A DNA stretch of 64,000 nt from Archegozetes longisetosus (lineage: Eukaryota; Arthropoda; Arachnida; Sarcoptiformes; Trhypochthoniidae): the NCBI GenBank assembly GCA_018873245.2, contig JAEMBT020000007.1:7471129-7535128 (forward strand). Reading direction: 5' to 3'. The notes under the pieces were generated by a model. It did no database searches. It saw only the letters and a program-made list of their open reading frames with translations, and was not told the DNA's origin. This document shows positions 27,601 to 38,471 of this stretch, piece by piece (the first letter of the stretch is position 1; every line of letters starts with the position of its first letter). Both the position numbers and the translations under genes were made by a program.

Positions 27601-27992
27601 GTAGGAACAATAGAAAAGCTGTGACAAAGTTTGCAACCATATAGAGAGCTCGAATACCACTATTATTACAACATAAGTGTAAACAGACTCGCAGTCAAAA
27701 CAACAATTCACTCACATTGATTAGCATCTAATAGAAGAGTTCTTATCAGAAAAAGAGATTATTTTTGATTCAGAAATTAAACAAATTGCAGTCAAGTTTA
27801 ACGGAACTAATTGCAGTCAAGTTTGAATCGCATAGCAAAATGCCATCTGTTGTTAAAGATTTGAATTTCAGTTAAAAATAGCAAAACGTGCTTAGAATCA
27901 TATGATTTGAAAACAGCATTTCAAACGTTTTATTTGTAAATTAAATTAGTTTAGTCTAGTATTCAATTCAAATTAATTAAAAAACACAGAAA

Positions 27993-30014
27993 ATGCAAGT
28001 TTCAGAAGTGAATGATATAAAGATTTATAACTTAAGTCACGGCAAATCGATTCCCGAATGGCTATCAGACAGGAAGAAGAGATTGTTATTAAAACGAGAC
28101 GTAGATTTGAGACGAAGAATACAACTGATACAAGACTTTGAGATGCCCACAGTCAGCAATTGCGTAAGGATATCACGTGACGGTCAATACGTGTTGGCTA
28201 CTGGTGTCTACAAGCCTCGAGTTCGGTGTTTCGATGTGTCCCAACTGGCTATGAAGTTTGAACGATGTTTCGACTCAGAAGCCATTAAATTCCACATTCT
28301 CTCAGAAGACTACACAAAATTAGTGTTTCTATTTGTCGACAGATATGTGGAAATTCACTCGCAATTCGGTAGATACTACAGGATACGAATTCCAAAGTTT
28401 GGAAGAGATATGTCCTATAATTATCACACGTGTGATCTGTATTTTGTTGGTGACTCGAGTCAGGTTTTTCGACTTAATCTAGAAGTCGGAACTTTTCTCA
28501 ACCCCTTTCAGACCAATTGTCATGCTTTCAATGTCAGTGCTGTCAATCCTGCTCACAATTTGTTTGTTTGCGGCTCTCAAGAAGGGGTTATCGAAGCGTG
28601 GGATCCAAGAAGTAGAGCACGCGTTGGCGTTCTGGACTGCGCTCTAAATAGTGTCACAAACGATACAAATGTTGACGGGATTCCTTCGGTTACTGCTATT
28701 GCATTCAGGGATGGTCTGAATATGGCTGTCGGCACTGCAACCGGACAGATATTGCTCTACGATATCAGAGCCTCAAAACCACATTTAGTTAAAGATCACA
28801 TGTATGGACTGCCCATCAAAGACATCGAATTCATGGATGGACTCGATTTAGTTGCCTCTCTTGACTCGAAAATTGTTAAATTATGGAATCGAAACACTGG
28901 ACAACCGTTTACTGCAATTCAAGCTGATAGGGATTTAAATGATTTATGTGTTGTTCCCAATTCTGGAATGATGCTTATTGCGAATGAAGGACAGAAAATA
29001 TTATCTTATTATATCCCTAGTATAGGACCTGCTCCTAAATGGTGTTCATTCCTCGATAGAATTACTGAAGAATTAGAAGAATCGAACGAAAATACAATTT
29101 ATGATGACTACAAGTTTGTAACAGAGAAAGAGTTGGAAGAATTAGGGTTAACGCACTTAAAGGGAACTAATCTATTGCGTGCTTACATGCATGGCTTTTT
29201 TCTCGATATTCGACTCTATCATAAAGCAAAAGCTGCTTCAGACCCTTTTGCATACGAAGAGTATAGAAAGAAAAAGATTAAGGAGAAAATTGAGTCTGAG
29301 AGAGCAGATCGAGTTCAGATGAAGAGCAAATTGCCAAAGGTTAATAGGGAATTAGCACAAACGCTTCTACAACAACAACAAGATTTATCATCCCTTAAAA
29401 CCAAAAAACCAAATTTGCTCAAAGATGATCGATTTCAAGATATTTTTGTTAATCCAGATTTTCAGATTGACCAACAAAGCGAAGAATACAGACTTTTGCA
29501 TCCGGTCCTTAATCAGTTAGGAAAAACTAAGCAGTCAAATAAACCTGAATATGCCAATGACTTTGATGAAGTAGTGAGTGATTCGGAAGCGAAAAAGAGC
29601 AGTGAATCAGATTCTCAAGTAGAAAGTGATAGTTCAGATGATGATAATTCGTGGACTGAGCAAGTCAAACAACAGCATCGATTAATAAAGGCTGAAAATA
29701 TTCGAAACCAAACTAGTGTTTCAAAGTTTTATAAGTTGAAAGAAGGAAAAACATTCGCCTCTATTAGTGACAAAAATAGCCAAAAGTCAGCTAAAACGTC
29801 AAAAGCCAGTTTTGAGGAACGGCTTAAGAGTTTAGAGTCGAGTAGCTATGAATCGAATCGATTTGATGCTGGAGGAGGAAATCGGATAATGACATTCGAG
29901 CTGAAAGATAGCAAAAAACGAAGAAATAAAGATGAAGTCCAAAAGCATTTGCTGGAGCGCAAAAAGTTGGCGCGAACTGCGAAAGGCATCAAGTTTTCCA
30001 AGAATAAAATCTAA
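27993..30014 (+). CDS. NOL10: Nucleolar protein 10 (WD40 and NUC153 domains)
   Basis: This single uninterrupted frame encodes 673 aa, close to the roughly 690 aa of vertebrate NOL10. The start ATG has AAA directly upstream. Residues of about 50-340 form the WD-repeat propeller, seen in segments such as FVCGSQEGVIEAWDPRSRA and TATGQILLYDIRASKP. A NUC153-type motif follows near residues 470-500 (DDRFQDIFVNPDFQID). Then come an acidic, Ser-rich stretch near 525-555 and a Lys/Arg-rich C-terminus suited to a nucleolar protein. The yeast relative is Enp2, a factor of the small-subunit processome that helps make 18S rRNA, so a role in 40S ribosome assembly is expected. It is the only gene here without introns, yet all domains are intact, so it is not a decayed retrocopy. 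It lies alone between two long gene-poor stretches. The identification is secure; the role is inferred from the family. Confidence 0.96.
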   Translation: MQVSEVNDIKIYNLSHGKSIPEWLSDRKKRLLLKRDVDLRRRIQLIQDFEMPTVSNCVRISRDGQYVLATGVYKPRVRCFDVSQLAMKFERCFDSEAIKFHILSEDYTKLVFLFVDRYVEIHSQFGRYYRIRIPKFGRDMSYNYHTCDLYFVGDSSQVFRLNLEVGTFLNPFQTNCHAFNVSAVNPAHNLFVCGSQEGVIEAWDPRSRARVGVLDCALNSVTNDTNVDGIPSVTAIAFRDGLNMAVGTATGQILLYDIRASKPHLVKDHMYGLPIKDIEFMDGLDLVASLDSKIVKLWNRNTGQPFTAIQADRDLNDLCVVPNSGMMLIANEGQKILSYYIPSIGPAPKWCSFLDRITEELEESNENTIYDDYKFVTEKELEELGLTHLKGTNLLRAYMHGFFLDIRLYHKAKAASDPFAYEEYRKKKIKEKIESERADRVQMKSKLPKVNRELAQTLLQQQQDLSSLKTKKPNLLKDDRFQDIFVNPDFQIDQQSEEYRLLHPVLNQLGKTKQSNKPEYANDFDEVVSDSEAKKSSESDSQVESDSSDDDNSWTEQVKQQHRLIKAENIRNQTSVSKFYKLKEGKTFASISDKNSQKSAKTSKASFEERLKSLESSSYESNRFDAGGGNRIMTFELKDSKKRRNKDEVQKHLLERKKLARTAKGIKFSKNKI

Positions 30015-30928
30015 TTTTCATATAATCTCGGTCTCCAATCAATGAAAAGATAGTAATTATTTTGGCCTAATTTTCACCATTAAAACGGTTTTAGTTTAGA
30101 TAAAATCCTAATGTATTTTATTTTTATTTAATGGACTCGAAATTCATTATTATGACGAAAGTTTGTATATCATGATTCATATCATATCTTAAGTACTAGT
30201 TTATTAAACATTATTTAATACTACTGTTTATTACTGACCAAATTTCATACAATTGACTGTTTTATCAGATGTAGAATTAGATATAAAATACTGGCCTAAA
30301 CTGTGAAATAGTTACGCAGTGTTATCAAGATTTAAATAGTAGTTTCATTGTTATGGGACTAGAAGTTGGGTAATTTGGAGGTAATCTGATTTAAGTGTTC
30401 ATAAGTCAAATAATAAAGCGTGTAAAGTGTGTAAAGTGAGTAAATGTAAGTCATGATAAAGTGTTTGGGCACTCGTCAATCCGGCGTCAATGCAACTGAT
30501 GGGAGTCAATGTGCTCTATTAGCTATTGCAAGTTAACTGAATTGCTGGTGAGACGCAAACTTACCAAAACTCCTTTGCTTGTAGTGAAAATGGGTCAGTT
30601 TAAGTCGTCCGAGATTTTGAATTTCAGTCCCTTTGAGAAAAGAAGAAATTAAATCTCTTTTAATATTTCATTAATTGGGCTTCAATTCAACTGCTTTCCT
30701 ATTTGATTGAATTTCTGGTTTGGTTTGTATGTTTTAATTTAAAAAAGAAATATAGTGTCATTTCTATTTATACTCGCGATTAGAAAAATTGAGGTAAACC
30801 TAAAACTTGAATTTGAATGAGCTTAGTGTATGAATAAGAGAATAAATTAGAAGCAGTTTGATTTTAGCAGATCTGCAACTAAACAATGGAAACGTTAAGG
30901 AGTATTGAATAGTCATGCTTTTTATATA

Positions 30929-30981
30929 TACGATATAGTTATAGCTATCTTGCTCATAATACGATATAGTTATAGTTATCT
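30929..30981. repeat. Two copies of a 22-bp direct repeat
   Basis: TACGATATAGTTATAG followed by CTATCT or TTATCT occurs twice, 31 bp apart, with a single mismatch. Confidence 0.75.
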
Positions 30982-31419
30982 AATAAACTCTTCGCATTTA
31001 TTACACTCTTTCAATATGAAACTTAATCAAAAGGGATAAGAATTGGTTGAACATTTTTTCAATTAGAGTTTATTATGAATTGTGGTCAAATTGGTACAAT
31101 AGATAAGGAGTATAATTGAATTGATTATAAATTTAACACTTTTCTCATTGGTATGTTTTCTTATCTTTCTATTAGAACTCGAATATCGACTTTTCTCTAT
31201 TAATACTTCAGTTTGCAGTACATCCCTTCGAGCGGTATTGATATTATCGAAATTTAATAAAAGACTGACTTGATCTCAATTGATTCTATGCCTTATTAAG
31301 CTATTTTAGTTAAAAATATTCTCTATATGTTTAGGCACTCGAAATCTTGACGAACAACACAAGTAGGATTTAGAAGTAGTGAACGATTAAAAGTTGAAAA
31401 GATAGAGATGAATATTCGA

Positions 31420-31472
31420 AAATGGTAGAAAATGGTAGAAAATAGCATAAAATAATAGAAAATAAGAGAAAC
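31420..31472. repeat. GAAAATGGTA-type tandem repeat
   Basis: About five copies of a 10-mer of the form GAAAATGGTA, GAAAATAGCA or AAAATAATA follow each other, decaying to the right. Confidence 0.65.
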
Positions 31473-31645
31473 TATTAGTGGAAACATACTAGTCAATAAA
31501 TAGCATTCATACAAAATTGTTTGTCAACACGGAAGCAGAGTTAGTAAACTTGTTGTATACCTAAATAATGAGGATTAGTTGTGATTAATACTGGTATAAA
31601 CTATTAGCTTTCGGCGAATTAATGCTCAAATGAAGGTCATGACAA

Positions 31646-31689
31646 CTTTAGGCAACTCTTATCTCATCTTTAGGCAACTGTTATCTCAT
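31646..31689. repeat. 22-bp tandem duplication
   Basis: CTTTAGGCAACTCTTATCTC plus AT is repeated immediately, with one C-to-G change in the second copy. Confidence 0.85.
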
Positions 31690-32811
31690 ATAAACGCACT
31701 ATTACTTCGTTTACTTTATTTAAATGAAATGCCCTAAAGGCATAAATCTTAATAATCCGATTCGTCAAATAAACCCATTATTTTCTTCTCCTTTCGGGGA
31801 TGTTTATCGAGAAGAAAAGTTTGAATGAGAGGACAATGCGATTATTTTTCGATTAGAACTATTGTTTAATATAACTCAATATGCGTATTGTTAGGAGGGC
31901 TAAAATTGCTTTTATTCAAATCGGCTTTCAATCTATCAAATCAGGTCAACTTCTCTGCAAATTTTGCTGATAATTCAGCCAAAATTCTATTGACTCATAG
32001 TATGAATTTAATTAAGTCAAGTCATCTAACTTTACATAAGACTTATATTAACATATATTCATCGATATTACTCGCTAACGGTCTTGGTTAAGACCAAGCT
32101 AGCTGTGGGTCAACTCTAGTTTTGATTCCAGATAAGTAGTAATAAAGACTATTTTCAGCTTCAACTATAGAAATTAAAATCAAATTTAACAACATTAACC
32201 ACTTTGAACTAACTTTCAAACTATTAGCAGTTGTTTACTGTTCAACTCATTGTCAAACTAGCGCTCAATATCTGTTAGCAGAACTTTTTTCGTTTCAATT
32301 TAATTGATTTATTTTTGATATGAAAGTTCAACGCTCTCTTCTGGCAATCCATTTCTGGTCATTTCATTTCATATGCATTTATTGGCTTTAATTTTCAGAT
32401 TCAATACATGACAGCATAATGACCGCTAATCGCAATTATGCACAAATGTATTATTAAAGTTAGTTTAAATGATTAAGGAATAGTGAATTAAGCCTGGTCT
32501 GGTGGTACTAGATAGAAAAGTAAAGATTGATTAATATTTGAATTAGGATCAGATTCAGTGCAAAGTTGAAGTATGTTAATCGTGCACTAGTGCTATGCAT
32601 TGAAAATGCCATCAAATTAGCAAACATGAACTTTTACGCTAATAAAATTAGGAATAAACAAAATTATGCAAATCTCCTTATTATGCCCTTTTCTATTTAA
32701 GTGGAGCAAGATCCTTATTAACTTTGCATCATTTGTCAACATATATGTAAACACATCTCATTTCAATTTATTTGTTTATTCAAAGTTTCCAAGTTTTGCT
32801 TTTCATATGAG

Positions 32812-32880
32812 TCTTAAACAAATTTCAAACAAAATTCAAACAAATTGCAAACAAATTGCAAACAGATCTCTAACAAATTT
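32812..32880. repeat. CAAACAAATTG-type repeat
   Basis: Six degenerate 10-11 bp units of the form CAAACAAATT follow each other. Copies include TCAAACAAAAT and GCAAACAAATT. Confidence 0.75.
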
Positions 32881-33997
32881 AATTAAAGACTAATATGAAA
32901 GCATAATCTAATGAATAAATGAAATTAGTCTTACCTGTACTTCTTCTCCTTATAATATTCATATTTAATTATTTATTATTCTTTAATATCCGTATATGAC
33001 TAACACAATAACACTATTATTATGAAACTCATTTCTCAAGAGTTTTCAATAGTTGAGTTGACGCAAAGTTTTAAATGAAGTTTTGAATAATTGAATAATT
33101 TAAAATCAAATATCACTGCGACAGAGAGTATCGGAATATTGGAGTAGATGTGCATAAACTGGATGACAGATGAGAAAAACATAAATAGAGATAAAAGTGA
33201 GCCACAAGTGAAGCCAGATTAATCAAAATGTAAAGCACAATTTGAGCTCCAGTTTCTGTTCTCCTTGCCAGCAAAATATACACATTTCAGATATGAAATC
33301 AAGAAAACATCAATGAGATTGAGCTAAAATAGCAATGAGATCATGAAATTGCAAGAACTGGAATTGTGAGCTCGTTCTATAAGTAGATTAAGGGTCGGAC
33401 TTAACCATACATTCCTGTAAAAAATTACATACATCTACTCTACAGGCACACAAGTGGCAAATTTGTGAACTGTTCGCAGCCAACACACAATAATAAACTT
33501 ATAAAGACTGCTAATTCAATTGTTGACATAATAATAGACATAGAAATGTGTTTTATAACACCGATTAAAGTGAAATCAAAGTATCGTTTCAAGCGGTCAT
33601 CAATCACACAATACTTGGACATAGAAAGAGATAAAAACTTTTCTGGAGATATGTATCAGAAAAAGATATGAAAAAATGTATGAAAAATATATAAAACTTA
33701 TATGAAATGAGTGATATGACGAAAGAAGTAAAGCTTAAATAAATTTAAAAGTAGGAGTTTGTTGGCTAACGACACGCTAATCCGAGCACAACCTCGGATT
33801 CATTCAATAGGAATGATAAGAATGAACTACATTCTAGTATTTTTTCAATGAAGTCTTATTGCTTTCACGTGTTGTGATCACTGATAAGGATGATTGGCTG
33901 CTGCGTAACAGAAATGGTCAATAAAGGCTATTGGCACCAGATCATAATAGAGGTAACTTGAGTTGAGATTTGAATATAAGAAGGAATGAAAGGCAAA

Positions 33998-34063
33998 TTG
34001 ACCTGTGATTTGGATCTTGCTTCATATCTGACTTGTGATTTGAATGTTACTTAATATTTGACC
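33998..34063. repeat. Tandem repeat, about 31 bp unit, two copies
   Basis: A unit starting TGACCTGTGATTTGGATCTT is followed by a second starting TGACTTGTGATTTGAATGTT. A third begins but breaks into a T run. Confidence 0.8.
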
Positions 34064-36407
34064 TTTTTTTTCAAATGGAGCTAGTGTATGCAATGGACGA
34101 TACGATCCTATTTGATAAACATTGAGGTAGTCTCCAATTATCTGCAATTATACCATTTTCTATGCGATATGTCATAATTGTTATATTGATCACACTCTTT
34201 CATGCGTCCTATTTCTAAATAAGTTTATTTTTGATTTAATTAAACATTACGTCTGATAAACAGAAATCATTGGCAATAAATAAGATGAGGATAACTGAGA
34301 AATATTTGAAGACTGGTTTAAGTTAAATATTGATAATTAGTATTTGTGTGCTCTTGTTTTCTATATTTATGGCCATTAAATTGTGATAATTAGTTTGATG
34401 AAACTCTGAAATTGGCAAAAATCTAGCCATTAATACACTTAGTCTTAGTCTCGATAAATAGGTTTCTAAACTTTCAAAACCACCAAAAACAATTTATTAA
34501 TTAGTAATTAATGAATAAACAAACTAAATATTAGAAAAATCTAAGCTTTAAGGCACAGATAGGAATCTTTTATCAACGATAAGATCAATATTATGCATAT
34601 AAGGAGTGCTTTTCCAGTGATTAAAATTCATTGTGAATTGTTTATTAACACCAAATAATCTATAAATTAAGTTTAAAGTGGGTAAAAATAAGAAATATCA
34701 AAAATTTCAAACCAGTTACTAAGCTCGCACGAAAAGTATTAGGAGAGGGAAACCAAAAGCATTTTAGCTGAACCACTCAAATCAATAGAATTTGTTCACA
34801 AGAGTCAAATCTTAACTCCTAATTATAGCCGAACGTGTTTCCATTCAAAGTTTATTTACAAGACAAATCATTTTGTCAACTATTTTAAGCATTACTAACT
34901 ATCTTTCATAGATAAACTTTCATAGCATTGACTGTTATATTGAATAACTATAAGGGAAATAAGTCGTAATAATTAGAGTTGAATAAATTTTCAATCTCTT
35001 AATCGACTTTTACGGAGCTGAAGGTATTTTGGAGAAAAGAAAAAGATAAATAACTTCATATGCAATACAAGACTATAATTAGGAAGGAATAAAAATTAAG
35101 TCCAACAAAGCTTTCCTATTCATGAATGTTAATTAACGGTTTAGACAATTTGAATAAAACCAGTTTGATGATAAACTTTTAATAGCACTAAAAGTAGTTT
35201 ATTTTCCGTAGCTCTCAATCTCAACAAATTGCTACCACCTTGAGTATAACAGTTACCAATTAAATAATTGATTTCATTTCCATTCGAAATATGTTCACAA
35301 ACAGCTAATAGTCATTAAAATATCTTAATCGATAATCACTGTTTCCAATTCATTTCATCGATAATACTCTGATCAAAAGCAGACTCAGCTAATTGAGTAA
35401 TCATAAAGTGTTGGATCTGTTTTGATTTATTCCCCACAGTTAATAATCAATCAATAATTTGAATGAACTGAAATCAGTTTGAGATTAAGATTTAGAGAAA
35501 TTCGTGTCAATATAAAGCAACTGTCGATCTGATGGGAACTTGCCTGACAGCAAGGAAAATCAAACATTCACACTCACGCTTGTCAATATTAATAACTGAT
35601 ATTTCCAATTTCTAACCTTTAAGACAATCACAACAAAATCTAGACTTTAATTAGATTGAGGCCTTGCTTAATAAATCATTCAGGTCTTCCTTGCGACAAT
35701 TTCCTAGCTTACACGCTTTCATGGGATATACCCTCGTTTACGTAATTGAGCCTAACTTTATGTCTCGTAAGGAGCTCAACCTTTTCAAGAACGTTATGAC
35801 AATAAGATCGCGAACATATGAATAATTGGACGATTTGTGTAGAGTAACGCGTTGATTTCCTGTTGATTTAATATTTAGTTTTCCTGATTTTTTCTGTTTA
35901 TCTATTTTTGTGAGTTTATGACTGAATATAAATTAAATATTCATACATGAGTGAATCACGAAGGAAAAACTAGTCAATAAACTTGAATATAAGATAATTA
36001 TTTCTTTAATTTTAGTATCAGGTAAGTTACGTGGAGTTACCCAAAGTTTGCATTTGGTTCGTACATGTTTGAAATGCAGTTTTTTATGCTTATAAAATAA
36101 AACAATAGATTTAGTCACTGAGTTTATGTGAGTTTTCAATTTGACGAACATAAGTAAAGTTTAAATTACTTCCTATAGTTGAGCGAACAAAAGTCGTGTC
36201 TCAGGAAATTTAGAATTTTTACGCATAAGATTACTTAACAAAGAAGTATTTACTCAAACTATTATAAACGTTAATTAATAAAATGTTAGTTGAAAATGCA
36301 ACAAACATTTTCCTTCTGTTTAAACAATACAAATAATGAATTGATTGTTTTCTAACTGAAAAGATTCAGATTTGGATAATGTTATATTAATTTGGCATTA
36401 TTTAGTA

Positions 36408-36455
36408 TTGAACGAGTTCAAATTGAACAAGTTCAATTTGAACAAGTTGAATTTC
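36408..36455. repeat. Alternating palindromic GTTCAAATTGAAC repeats
   Basis: GAGTTCAAATTGAACAAG is followed by GTTCAATTTGAAC, its inverse, and a third partial copy. The segment is therefore both tandem and self-complementary and could fold as a hairpin. Confidence 0.75.
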
Positions 36456-38308
36456 AGGAAATGGACTCATATGTTGAAGAAAAAATGTCTAATGCTTTAG
36501 AGCAAATAATTTGACATGATTTGGCAACTTGTCAGACGAAGATTATCAATTGATAATTAAGTTATCAGTAATGAAAGCTAAATTGAGCCAATTTGCAACA
36601 AACTGAAAATTAATTTAAATAACGCAAATCTGTCAAAATCTATATTTACAGTATAAGCAAATCTGTCAGAAAACATAAGCAAAAGTCGTATTTATGATAC
36701 TGTAGATAATTCCGCGAAAGAAGTTCATGCGGAAAGTTATACAGTAAAACCTGTCTTTTACCTGCACTTAAGTGGCTTTTAGAAAAATATTATAAAAATT
36801 CCATAGACAACCATGGCTTAATTGATAGTGAATTTAGAAAAGCACTTAACTTCATACCAAAGATAGCTCTACTGCGCTAGAAGTCTTATATCCTTTGATC
36901 TGGTGATGTATTATACCAATGATGGTATGTCTAAAAGTTTATTGGTTTTGCAACTCTTTGAGAATGAACAAAATCTGATAAATAGCCGTAATGCTATTTC
37001 CGAGATTCTAATTTTGACTCTAATCAATGACATTAAAGTTATTTAACTAGACATGAATTGTAGCAATGAGTGACAGCCTAAATATAAATTTACGTTTTAT
37101 TCAAGCATCAAAACGTTTAATAGGAAAATGTAGCAATTTTGAAAAAATAACTTGTTTTGCAAACCGATTTTTTCTTTTTATAACTTTTACTATAAATAAC
37201 TACAAATCTCTTGACTCGCTTTAATTTTGTTTAGAAAACTATTATAAATGATTGAGAAACAGAAATAGAAAGGAGGAAATGCATGAAGTAATTTACTGAT
37301 TGTGCTTTAATTGCAAAGCCTGTACCAAAATACACGTATTTAATACTGATTGCATTTTTGAGTGAAGGCTAAGCCAGACTATAAGTAGCTGTAGAGAGCT
37401 TAACTACTTAATTTCACTAATTTCACTTATGCCAAACAAAACTCAATTCTTGGAAAACTTCATCTCAAACAAGGCGAGAACAAACGTTACTCAATGAAAT
37501 TATTTGAAAGCACCAAACACAATAACTTATCGAAAAGGTCTCACAATAGGTCTAATGGAAAGAGCAGATAAACCTATTCATAGATCGTATACGCCCGTTG
37601 TATAGATATGAATGAAATAAAAACAAACTATAGATAATAAAGATAATCAAGAATTCATAATCCGGTCAAAACAATAGTATTGACCCCACAGCTAGTCATA
37701 CTATAATTTTGGTTTGTTTTACATCAAGTCAATTGTGAATGTTACGATAGACCATAAAGCAATTTGAACTGCAAGCATAGCAAACATTAATGATAGCAAT
37801 ATAACTTGAATATTGAGTCAAATTAGAGTATGGACCGCTTTGTCTGTTGTTCATTTGAAATTCTAACTACAGCTAAAATATTCGTGTCTAGTAACCCAAA
37901 ACAAGTTAGCGACAATTTATTAAAAGGCTATATCAAGTCTGGATCGAAATAACTTTTAGATTTGATTTAAAGCAAATTCAACTCTTATCAAAGCCTGAAA
38001 GCAAACTCTGAGGCAACATTGCGACTAAAAAGCATTGAATCATTATTAATTTTGCTATCAAATACTCGAACAAATCAAGTGATATTAATATCGCTTATAA
38101 TCTGGAATTAGGAAACATATAAATTTAAGAAATTGACGTTGACAAAAAGCGTACTCACTTTTCTTTTATTCTAAGTTTGTAAGAATAGCTTAAAACCTAC
38201 TTATATCACATCTGCTGCCCCGTAGTCGCACTTCTATTATACAATCATTAGCGTCTAAACTTAAAAATTTCTCCTAAAACAAGACAGAAGTTCAAAGAAT
38301 TGGTATTC

Positions 38309-38348
38309 AATCAAATTAATAATCAAATTAATAATCAAATTATTATAA
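38309..38348. repeat. (AATAATCAAATT)n repeat
   Basis: Three copies of the 12-mer AATAATCAAATT, the last ending in ATTATA. It lies about 125 bp beyond the GMPS stop codon, in its probable 3' UTR or downstream flank. Confidence 0.8.
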
Positions 38349-38471
38349 ATTCATGATTTTAGTGTTTGGTATTTTGTTACTATTATAAGTTATAACTTAG
38401 AAATGCATATATTCTCAAAATTGTTCTGATTTTTAATTTTATGGACAAAAGTAATTAAAATTGATTATTAA

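Larger units (their letters stand above)
1..27992. other. Gene-poor AT-rich region
   Basis: No stretch here could be matched to a known protein. The open frames are all short (up to about 115 codons). At this A+T content frames of that size are expected by chance in both directions, and their translations are rich in Asn, Ile, Leu, Phe, Ser and Lys as random AT-rich DNA would give. The region holds the simple repeats, short tandem repeats, MITE-like elements and tRNA-like segment listed separately. It could be intergenic DNA or long introns of a gene whose exons are too short to recognise by eye. RNA-seq would be needed to tell. Confidence 0.6.
30015..38471. other. Intergenic region between NOL10 and GMPS
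   Basis: About 8.4 kb with no recognisable gene. It holds small tandem repeats, listed separately. A lone TACAGTAAAACCTGTCTT motif near 36.74 kb resembles the ends of the MITE in the transporter intron. The remaining sequence is AT-rich, with only chance-sized open frames. Confidence 0.6.

Noticed and set aside
27387..27644. 85-codon frame just upstream of NOL10
   Set aside because: Leu/Ser/Asn-rich, no family recognised, and frames of this size are expected by chance. It is out of register with NOL10 and ends before it.
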